This document shows positions 58,532-64,000 of a stretch of 64,000 bases of DNA, in pieces; position 1 is the first letter of the stretch, and each line of letters begins with the position of its first letter. A model generated the notes under the pieces. That model worked only from the letters and a program-made list of their open reading frames with translations. It was not told the DNA's origin and made no database searches. Location of the stretch: positions 124,001 through 188,000 of the forward strand of contig NZ_CP036271.1 in the NCBI RefSeq assembly GCF_007745175.1, read 5' to 3'. The stretch comes from Caulifigura coniformis (GTDB lineage: Bacteria; Planctomycetota; Planctomycetia; Planctomycetales; Planctomycetaceae). A program made the position numbers and the translations under genes.

Positions 58532-58553
58532 GTGGGTAGTGGGTAGTGGGTAG
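58532..58553 (+). repeat. Tandem GTGGGTA repeat
   Basis: Three copies of GTGGGTA directly after the capsid stop. The G-runs give three GGG tracts; a short G-quadruplex-prone or slippage-prone sequence. Confidence 0.5.
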
Positions 58554-58597
58554 GAAGCACGAGTGGCGTCGCGCTTTGATGACGACGCTGCTTGAAA

Positions 58598-58629
58598 GCA
58601 CCCCGGCTGCTGGGGGGCGGCCGGGGTGC
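58598..58629. repeat. Intergenic hairpin (GCACCCCGGC family)
   Basis: 10-bp perfect stem GCACCCCGGC/GCCGGGGTGC, 12-nt G-rich loop. Shares its arm with the 17-bp hairpin at 24807-24843, 34 kb away. Confidence 0.6.
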
Positions 58630-58653
58630 GGGCCTCTACGAAGGGAGACTGCG

Positions 58654-59196
58654 ATGCGGGTGCGGGGTCAGGAGCTGGTGGGAGTGGGATCGCAGCGTGT
58701 GTCGCTGGTGCGGGGGGACGGTTCGGTGTTGCCGCTCCTCATCCGGCCATTGCCGCTGGGATTTCATCGTCGCCTGCGAACGCTGGGCCTCGTCCCGCCG
58801 CAGCCTCCGATGCGGGTGGCGCGCGATGCGGGCGGCTCGCCGCTGCGGGATGCGCAGGGACATGCCGTCACACTCAGGGACGAGAGCGACGCGGCGTATC
58901 TCGCGGCGGTCGAGTTTTACCACCAGCGGGTGGCCGTCCTGGCGGTCGCAGAGGCGCTTCGGGACGACCCGGATGTGGAATGGACCGCGACTCCGCCGGC
59001 CGCTGGTTTGACCGAACCGGCGGGCTGGACGGCCTACGCAGACGCCCTGTTTGCCGAACTGGAAGCGGCAGGATTCACGTCCGGCGATCTGACGCGGCTG
59101 TGCGGACTGATCTGCCGGGTGAGCCGGTTGCTGGACGAGCACCTGCGGGATGCCCGCGGAAATTTTTCGTTGCCGGACAATGTCGGCCCGGCATGA
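58654..59196 (+). CDS. Tail-assembly-chaperone-like protein (G-like)
   Basis: 180 residues from ATG 58654, AAGGGAG upstream. N-terminal beta (RVSLVRGDGSVLPLLIRPLP), then helices (ESDAAYLAAVEFYHQRVAVL, WTAYADALFAELEAAGFTSG, LTRLCGLICRVSRLLDEHL). Size and the closing helical phrase resemble the G-type chaperones of siphophages. Near the end, frame-0 codons GGA-AAT-TTT contain AAATTTT (59160-59166), a -1 slippery pattern. The stop overlaps the ATG of the next ORF (ATGA). Confidence 0.55.
   Translation: MRVRGQELVGVGSQRVSLVRGDGSVLPLLIRPLPLGFHRRLRTLGLVPPQPPMRVARDAGGSPLRDAQGHAVTLRDESDAAYLAAVEFYHQRVAVLAVAEALRDDPDVEWTATPPAAGLTEPAGWTAYADALFAELEAAGFTSGDLTRLCGLICRVSRLLDEHLRDARGNFSLPDNVGPA
59160..59193 (+). 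promoter_or_regulatory. Candidate -1 programmed frameshift signal
   Basis: Heptamer A-AAT-TTT (59160-59166) fits X-XXY-YYZ in the frame of the 58654 gene. After a 4-nt spacer comes a 6-bp stem TGCCGG (59171-59176) with CCGGCA (59188-59193), 11-nt loop. A slip leads straight into the 59193-59354 frame without a stop, giving a fusion of about 233 residues. Confidence 0.5.
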
Positions 59197-59354
59197 CCAC
59201 GTCGACTCCGCGGACGCTCGAGTATTTCCTGATGCGGGCGTGTGAGCGTTTCGGCATGCGGCCGGATGAGTTTGAACGGATGAGCTACGACGAACAGGTT
59301 CGCCTGCTGGCGTACGACCAGGTGAGGCGCGAGGAATCGGAGTTCACGCTTTAG
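59193..59354 (+). CDS. Small protein, or T-part of a G-T frameshift fusion
   Basis: 53 residues if started at ATG 59193, which overlaps the upstream stop. TLEYFLMRACERFGMRPDEF, MSYDEQVRLLAYDQVRREES resemble the short C-terminal T extension of tail chaperones. It may be made by translational coupling, by -1 frameshifting at 59160-59166, or both. Confidence 0.55.
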   Translation: MTTSTPRTLEYFLMRACERFGMRPDEFERMSYDEQVRLLAYDQVRREESEFTL

Positions 59355-59359
59355 CGTCA

Positions 59360-59405
59360 GGAAGCCCGGCTTCTTGAAGTGCAGGCGACGGGAGAAGCCG
59401 GGCTT
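59360..59405. repeat. Intergenic hairpin (AAGCCCGGC family)
   Basis: Perfect 14-bp stem: GAAGCCCGGCTTCT (59360-59373) with AGAAGCCGGGCTTC (59392-59405), 18-nt loop. Each arm is itself nearly palindromic, so two smaller hairpins can form instead. It ends just before the GGAGGA of the next gene. Confidence 0.65.
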
Positions 59406-59417
59406 CTGGAGGAACCA

Positions 59418-59687
59418 ATGGACTTGCCGGATTTGACGAGCGTGTCGGGACAGGAACTCAGTGACGAGCAACTGCAGGGGATCCTCGCGCTGATCGATCT
59501 CGACATCACCAACCTGCTGCGGGACGGCAAGCTGTCGGCCCTGCGGTATGGAACGCCCGGCGGCGCGGGGGCCCTGACCGATCGGTCGGTCAACCTGCGG
59601 GCGCTGCTGGAAGCACGGCGGCAGTACCAGGGCCGGCTCGAGAATCGCCCGGCGTGGGTCACGACACAGGCGGGCTGCTGCTCATGA
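59418..59687 (+). CDS. Small virus-like structural protein, unknown
   Basis: 89 residues from ATG 59418 (GGAGGA upstream). LSDEQLQGILALIDLDITNL, then RYGTPGGAGALTDRSVNLRALLEARRQYQ. Size and helical content fit gpW/head-tail joining type proteins, which is a guess. Stop overlaps the next start (ATGA). Confidence 0.6.
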   Translation: MDLPDLTSVSGQELSDEQLQGILALIDLDITNLLRDGKLSALRYGTPGGAGALTDRSVNLRALLEARRQYQGRLENRPAWVTTQAGCCS

Positions 59688-59968
59688 GCCACGAATTCAG
59701 GATCTTTCCGCCAGCGGATGGCGAGGCAGGAGACGGAATGGCCAGGGAGGACGAGCGGCTCGACCGGGTGGTCGAGGCTTTGCAGCAGATCAACGTGAAC
59801 CTCGAAGGGCTGCGCGTGGCGCTTGTCGATCTCACCGAGACGACGGCCGATCACGAGGACCGGCTGCGGTCGATCGAACGCTGGAAACACAGCCTCACGC
59901 CCGTCCTGGCGGCGCTGACGTTCGTGCTCGGCGCGATCTGCAGCCTGGCGATCCAGAAGGTGCTCTGA
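59684..59968 (+). CDS. Small membrane-anchored coiled-coil protein (XhlA-like)
   Basis: 94 residues from ATG 59684. Heptad-like region (EDERLDRVVEALQQINVNLE, LRVALVDLTETTADHEDRLR) and a C-terminal span (LTPVLAALTFVLGAICSLAI). This layout resembles XhlA-type lysis accessory proteins. Its start and stop overlap both neighbours, so it is coupled in the operon. Confidence 0.65.
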   Translation: MSHEFRIFPPADGEAGDGMAREDERLDRVVEALQQINVNLEGLRVALVDLTETTADHEDRLRSIERWKHSLTPVLAALTFVLGAICSLAIQKVL

Positions 59969-60324
59969 TGATCGATCGATTGAGAGACTCGGAGCTGGAC
60001 CGGCTGTTCGCCGACTGGTCGCGGCCGGTGATCGTCTGCCGCGTGGACCAGGGGCTGAACTCCGAATTCGACGACCTCTCGGAGAGCGCGACGAACCATG
60101 AGGTCGCCGCCGTCCTGTTTCCGCCGAGCACGTCGGCCACCAGGCAGACGGCCATGCAGCACGCGGTGATGGAATGCGTCTTTCTGGTGCGATCGATCGA
60201 TCTGCCGGACGACCTGCCGCTGACGGCGTGCCGCATCCTGGCATCGGGCCGCGAGTGGGGGGTGATCGAGGTCACGCGTTCGGCCGACGGCCAGACGGTG
60301 CAGATTCGCGGACAGGTCACGTGA
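59968..60324 (+). CDS. Head-tail connector-like small protein
   Basis: 118 residues; ATG 59968 shares a base with the upstream TGA. Beta-rich: VIVCRVDQGLNSEFDDLS, AMQHAVMECVFLVRSIDLPD, WGVIEVTRSADGQTVQIRGQ. Size, fold pattern and position match head-closure or stopper proteins of siphophages. Inference only. Confidence 0.55.
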   Translation: MIDRLRDSELDRLFADWSRPVIVCRVDQGLNSEFDDLSESATNHEVAAVLFPPSTSATRQTAMQHAVMECVFLVRSIDLPDDLPLTACRILASGREWGVIEVTRSADGQTVQIRGQVT

Positions 60325-60326
60325 CT

Positions 60327-60362
60327 GGGGAGTGGGGCGTTGGTGGTGGGTCGTGGGTAGGG
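60327..60362 (+). promoter_or_regulatory. G-quadruplex-prone intergenic sequence
   Basis: Five G-tracts of 3-4 (60327-60330, 60334-60337, 60348-60350, 60355-60357, 60360-60362) with loops of 3-10 nt, 28 nt before the gp10-like start. RNA G-quadruplex formation could affect translation. Confidence 0.35.
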
Positions 60363-60390
60363 ATGGTGTTCGTGTTCCTTGGGGAAGGCC

Positions 60391-60819
60391 ATGCAGATTC
60401 GCGTTCAGGTGGATGGGGGTGACCTTCACCGGTTGAGGGAGTTAGCCCGGTATGGGGTTCCCGATGCCCGCCGGACGATGGTGGAACGGGGAATGGAGGC
60501 AGCACTTGAAAGCACGATTCAGCTGAACCCGGTCGACACGGGGCGTTCGCGGGCGGCCTGGAAGGCCGCTCTGGACGAACTTCGGGGGGAAGCGAATGGG
60601 GCGGCCGCTGCTGGCGGGCCGATTGCGGAAGGACTGGCGAGTGGTTCGCTCAATCATCAACACGAAGCGGCGACGACCACGATCTCGGCCACAAACACCG
60701 TCCGTTATGTCCCTTTCCTCGAGTATGGCACGACGCGGATGACGCCGTTCCAGATGGTACGGCGATCGCTTGCTTCCGTGCGCGGCGTCATCGCCGGCTG
60801 GTTTCAACTGGGCGAATGA
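60391..60819 (+). CDS. HK97 gp10-like head-tail/tail-completion protein
   Basis: 142 residues from ATG 60391 (GGGGAAGG upstream). ALESTIQLNPVDTGRSRAAW is the family hallmark (P-V-D-T-G-x-x-R/K-x-x-W), and TVRYVPFLEYGTTRMTPFQM the closing YxxxxExGT motif. HK97 gp10-like proteins sit at the head-tail joint or tail end. Well supported by motif and by position before a tail terminator candidate. Confidence 0.8.
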   Translation: MQIRVQVDGGDLHRLRELARYGVPDARRTMVERGMEAALESTIQLNPVDTGRSRAAWKAALDELRGEANGAAAAGGPIAEGLASGSLNHQHEAATTTISATNTVRYVPFLEYGTTRMTPFQMVRRSLASVRGVIAGWFQLGE

Positions 60820-60831
60820 TTCGAACGGGCC

Positions 60832-61287
60832 ATGATCTCACTCGACGTTTTGACGACCACACTGCAGCGGCATCTCGCCCTGGAACTGCCCGACGGCCTG
60901 CCGTTGGCGCTGCCCGGCATCGTCCTCGATGCCGAGACGACGCCGGAATGGATCGAGTTTTCCTGCGACGCGATGGACGGCGTGGCGCAACGTGACTCAC
61001 CGGCCGAGTTGCGGGACGTCCGTGTGACGCTGCAGGTCTTTGTGCGGACATCGATTCACACGACGCGGATCCAGGCCCTGGCGGAAACGGCACGGGCGGT
61101 CATCAGCGGACGGGTGATTGACGTGATCGACCGAACGGCTTCGGACGAGCCGGTGATCGGCGCGATCCGGTTTCGCGAGGCGGACGTGCGCGATCTGACG
61201 CGGCTCCACGCGGCCCAGCAGCGGCGACCGTTGAGGCATGTCGTCGTCACGGCGCGGGGCGTCGTGCATGCGTTTGCGGAACAGTGA
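60832..61287 (+). CDS. Tail-terminator-like protein
   Basis: 151 residues. LDVLTTTLQRHLALELPDGL, then beta-strands (RDVRVTLQVFVRTSIHTTRI, HVVVTARGVVHAF). Pattern and place, directly after gp10 and before the tail tube candidate, fit gpU/tail terminator proteins. Inference from synteny. Confidence 0.6.
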   Translation: MISLDVLTTTLQRHLALELPDGLPLALPGIVLDAETTPEWIEFSCDAMDGVAQRDSPAELRDVRVTLQVFVRTSIHTTRIQALAETARAVISGRVIDVIDRTASDEPVIGAIRFREADVRDLTRLHAAQQRRPLRHVVVTARGVVHAFAEQ

Positions 61288-61334
61288 CGTTTCCTGGACG
61301 GCTGGATGAGGGAACTCGAACGGAAGGACCACAC

Positions 61335-61841
61335 ATGGCGGTTTCTCAACTGACGCGCAACCTGCGCGACGGCGAACTGGTGATCAAGGATGGCTCCGGC
61401 ACACCGAAAACGCTGACCGTGCTGCTCGATGAGGGAGACCTCTCCTGGACGCAGCGGCAGCGGACGATCGAAGTGAAAGACCGGGGATCGATCGCGGCGG
61501 GCCACCTTCGGAAAGGGGATGACGAATCAGTGCAGCTCTCGTTCACTGCGCGGTGGACGCAGTTGCTGGGCAAGTCGGCCAACCCGGCCGATCCGCTGCA
61601 GCTCTATGAAACCCTGATGTTCACCGCAGGGTCCGGCATCGCCAGCACGTCGTCTCCCGGGCAACAGGAGACGCTCACCTTCGAATTCACGGTCGTCGAT
61701 CCGGCCGGAACCGCGAGCGAGAAGATCGTGTTCCACAAGGTTTACCGCGAGACGCTCACGATGTCCGAAGGGGACGACAGCAACGCCATCGCGTTTACGG
61801 GGCGGTCGTTCGCGACGGCGCCGGTGGTCTCGCGCGTCTGA
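61335..61841 (+). CDS. Putative major tail tube protein
   Basis: 168 residues from ATG 61335. Beta-rich with LTVLLDEGDLSWTQRQRTIE, DESVQLSFTARWTQLLG, ETLTFEFTVVDPAG and KVYRETLTMSEGDD. Size, beta content and the terminator-tube-tape order support a tail tube subunit. Confidence 0.65.
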   Translation: MAVSQLTRNLRDGELVIKDGSGTPKTLTVLLDEGDLSWTQRQRTIEVKDRGSIAAGHLRKGDDESVQLSFTARWTQLLGKSANPADPLQLYETLMFTAGSGIASTSSPGQQETLTFEFTVVDPAGTASEKIVFHKVYRETLTMSEGDDSNAIAFTGRSFATAPVVSRV

Positions 61842-61904
61842 CGAATTCGGGCCCCACGGCCGAGACGTCCGTGGCACGCATGTTCGCGGGGATGAGATCA
61901 AGTC

Positions 61905-62576
61905 ATGTTCACCGAATCACTGACCGTCCGCATCCTGGGAGACAGTTCCGACCTGCAGCGTGAGCTGGAGTCGGTGGTCTCGCAGCTCGACGAGTTTCAG
62001 ACACGACTGTCGGAGGCAGGCGCCAGCTCGCGCGAGTTGTCCGAAGGACTGCAGGGAGTCGGTGCGGCCGGGGCTCCACTCCGGCAGTTGAGTTCGCAGC
62101 TGGCCGGTGTGCAGCGACAGGCCCAGCAGCTCAGCGGACAGACGATCGCACTCAATGTCCAGCCGGCCCTGGCGTCGCTCGCGCAGTTGAGCGGGGCGAT
62201 CCAGCGGGTGGCAGCGCAGCTGGCGCAGCTTGGTGCAATGAGCGCCACTCCGGCCATCGGCGGAGGTGGAACAGCAAGGCCGGGGCGCATGCCGACGGGA
62301 TTCGACGCCGCGCCGGCATTCTTCACGGCGGGGGAAGTCGTTCTGAATCACGATTCCACGCAGAGACTCGGGACGACGTTTCTGACAGCCCTTCATCGGG
62401 GGACAGCCGGCAGTGCGAGCCAGACACGTTCGCTCCCGGAGACAAACGTCCCGGTCTCGACGACTAACAATCATTTCGGCGGCATCACCGTGAACGTCGC
62501 GGAGGCTGGCGGCGTCAACGAGGTCATCCGCGACCTGCGCCTGCAGGGAGCGGCCCTGCGCGTCCGACGCGGATAG
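61905..62576 (+). CDS. Short tape-measure-like protein
   Basis: 223 residues. An N-terminal coiled coil (SDLQRELESVVSQLDEFQTR), a Gln/Ala/Leu-rich helix (LRQLSSQLAGVQRQAQQLSG), then a tail region with FFTAGEVVLNHDSTQRLGTT and FGGITVNVAE, phrases seen at the C-termini of tape-measure proteins. It is far shorter than usual (typically above 600), so it is a minimal tape measure, or a fragment. No frameshift or second half is seen downstream. Confidence 0.55.
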   Translation: MFTESLTVRILGDSSDLQRELESVVSQLDEFQTRLSEAGASSRELSEGLQGVGAAGAPLRQLSSQLAGVQRQAQQLSGQTIALNVQPALASLAQLSGAIQRVAAQLAQLGAMSATPAIGGGGTARPGRMPTGFDAAPAFFTAGEVVLNHDSTQRLGTTFLTALHRGTAGSASQTRSLPETNVPVSTTNNHFGGITVNVAEAGGVNEVIRDLRLQGAALRVRRG

Positions 62577-62629
62577 AGAGCTTCGTCGCGCCCCGCGACA
62601 TCACACACCACCAGGGATGGAATCGATCG

Positions 62630-63076
62630 ATGTGGGTGTTTCAACCTGCGATCTGGAAAGGGGGCGCCCTGTGGCAGCTCCCGAGGCCGGTAACAGCGAT
62701 CCGCCTTGCGGATTCGTGGGACTTCGAGAAGTACAAGACGCCGCTCGCCGACGGCGACATGGTGACCGGCCAGTCCCGCAACGGCGTCGACGTGCAGCTC
62801 GAAGGGCAGGTCGGGCATGTGGCCGGCTCATTGCGTCTCGATGAGAATGCGATGCTGCTGGCGATGCTCAATCTGCGGACGCGACTCGATGTCGACAACG
62901 CGGCCGGACGATTTCGCCTCGTGCTTTATCACGACGCGGCGAGCGGTCAATCGCGGTACTTCGAGAAATGCACCACGGTTCGCTTTGAAAGCGATCTCTC
63001 CGATCCACGGTTGTTCACCTACTCGATCCTCGTTCACGCCTCGTCGCCCGAGCTGGTGACGGCCGTGCTTTCGTAG
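62630..63076 (+). CDS. Distal-tail-like protein
   Basis: 148 residues. MWVFQPAIWKGGALWQLPRP, then beta pairs (VDVQLEGQVGHVAGSLRLDE, RFRLVLYHDAASGQSRYFEK, LFTYSILVHA). DIT-type proteins follow the tape measure and have this sandwich pattern. Inference from position. Confidence 0.5.
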   Translation: MWVFQPAIWKGGALWQLPRPVTAIRLADSWDFEKYKTPLADGDMVTGQSRNGVDVQLEGQVGHVAGSLRLDENAMLLAMLNLRTRLDVDNAAGRFRLVLYHDAASGQSRYFEKCTTVRFESDLSDPRLFTYSILVHASSPELVTAVLS

Positions 63077-63145
63077 CGTGCGTCGCGACGCACCTTCAGG
63101 CCCTCGCAGACTCTTTCACCGGCGCCTCGCGCCGAACGCTCATCC

Positions 63146-64000
63146 ATGTCCCGCCGCATCCTACATCATGGACCTGATCCCGGGGCGATGCCGGTCGACA
63201 TCAGCGACCGGGTCCTGGCCGGCTGCTGGTTCGAGTGGCATCGGCAGGGAGGCTGCGGCGCGGGCGAAGTCCGGCTGCGGGATGACTTCGCGGACCGCGG
63301 AGAGATCGAGCCGGGGGACTGGATCTCGATGGAGTCCGGGCCCGGCCTGCGGTGGTACCTGGGACGCGTCGAAACGAAGGAGGCCGCCTATCCGGCTGGC
63401 GTGCGACTGCGACTCGAAGGCATGGGGGTTGAGCTGGGCGAAGTCTACCCCGGAGGCTTTGGTTCGGATGCTGATGGTGTTCCTCCGCAACGCCTGGGAG
63501 CGACGGACCTGTTCTCCCTCGATCCGGATCGCGACCTCGAAACCTTTGACGCGACAGGCGATGCGGCGAGCGTCGTCCGGCTGCTGCTGTCGCGGTATGT
63601 CGAGCCAGCCGCGCACATCACCTACGCCGCCCCGCGCGTGGAAGATTCGCTGCGGCCGGCGGGGGTCGAGAGTCTCAAGGTCCGTGGAGAAGAGTCGGCC
63701 CGTTCATTGATCAAGGAGCTGGCCGTGCGGGCCGGGGCGTCGTCATGGGGGGTGGACGCGGCGGGAGAGTTCTTCTTCCTGCAGCGTCGCACGTCGATCG
63801 AACTCGTCCTGCAGATTGGCCAGAACGTCTCTGAGCTCGAAGAACTTTCCGACCGCGAGCTGTTGTTCAACCGGCTCCTGCTGACAGGGGACTACGTCTA
63901 CGACCGCGCGGATGACACGGACAACATCGCCGTCCGCAGCTATCGCTGGCGCGGGAACTATGTCGAACCCGTGAGCCGTGCGGCCTATGGTGAACGCCGG
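63146..64000 (+). CDS. Tail/baseplate-like protein, 3' end outside window
   Basis: 285 codons open to the window edge. Starts at ATG 63146 or 63188. Seen: VLAGCWFEWHRQGGCGAGEV, a beta domain (GEIEPGDWISMESGPGLRWY), FDATGDAASVVRLLLSRYVE and SLIKELAVRAGASSWGVDAA. The late part (LIKELAVRAGASSWGVDAAG, FFFLQRRTSIELVLQIG) resembles hub or gpD-like baseplate proteins. Family not certain. Confidence 0.55.
   Translation, partial: MSRRILHHGPDPGAMPVDISDRVLAGCWFEWHRQGGCGAGEVRLRDDFADRGEIEPGDWISMESGPGLRWYLGRVETKEAAYPAGVRLRLEGMGVELGEVYPGGFGSDADGVPPQRLGATDLFSLDPDRDLETFDATGDAASVVRLLLSRYVEPAAHITYAAPRVEDSLRPAGVESLKVRGEESARSLIKELAVRAGASSWGVDAAGEFFFLQRRTSIELVLQIGQNVSELEELSDRELLFNRLLLTGDYVYDRADDTDNIAVRSYRWRGNYVEPVSRAAYGERR

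Overview
The window looks like chromosomal DNA of a member of the Planctomycetota. It is GC-rich with mixed gene orientation. The lineage markers are a DUF1559 pseudopilin paired with a small lipoprotein, two secreted proteins with LEPR-XLL-like N-terminal motifs, a transmembrane Ser/Thr kinase carrying WD40 repeats, a DUF1080 plus sugar-dehydrogenase fusion, two neutral-ceramidase-like proteins, an M50/HlyD fusion and HpnH for hopanoid synthesis. Genus cannot be fixed from the sequence alone. I saw no rRNA, tRNA, CRISPR array or transposase gene.

Layout. 1-7 kb: 3' end of a secreted protein, an aldehyde dehydrogenase lacking the usual general-base Glu, an NHL-propeller protein, a secreted lipase-like protein, glutaminase, and an exported Pro-rich protein with a Cys/His-rich C-terminus. 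7-16.5 kb: a 1228-residue secreted repeat protein followed by an 1836-residue kinase/WD40 receptor. 16.5-19.7 kb: a HlyD adaptor and a PqqD-like/M50/HlyD fusion, one operon. 19.9-23.9 kb: trkA-trkH-cation/proton antiporter operon. 24-30 kb: a TPR-like protein, sucA, and a ketosynthase-fold protein whose active-site Cys is Glu, preceded by a 795-nt gap. 30-33.9 kb: small membrane protein, RraB-family protein, isoaspartyl peptidase, PfkB kinase and a coupled membrane protein. 34-37.5 kb: CHASE3 histidine kinase, response regulator and hybrid kinase with overlapping or abutting ends. 37.5-54.6 kb: metabolic and surface genes (two ceramidase-like proteins, ROK kinase, hpnH, MraZ-like regulator, lipoproteins, ispD, fatty acid hydroxylase, sugar isomerase, GT4, queE, alpha/beta hydrolase) ending in a DUF1559 pseudopilin interrupted by one in-frame TAG.

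54.7-64 kb is a virus-like block: two minus-strand genes (ParB-like and HTH-like), then a plus-strand head and tail module with a prohead-protease-like protein, decoration-like protein, major capsid candidate, a gene pair resembling tail-assembly chaperones with a candidate -1 frameshift site, small head/tail proteins, gp10-like protein, tail tube candidate, a very short tape-measure-like protein, and tail proteins running off the right edge. No terminase or portal gene is visible in the window, so it may be a domesticated or rearranged prophage, or a gene-transfer-agent-like element. Its intergenic gaps carry recurring GC-rich hairpins.

Functional links that can be argued from position: the Trk/antiporter operon for K+/Na+ homeostasis, the three-gene signalling cassette, the M50/HlyD export pair, the lipoprotein/pseudopilin pair, and the capsid-tail operon. 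Other neighbours look unrelated.
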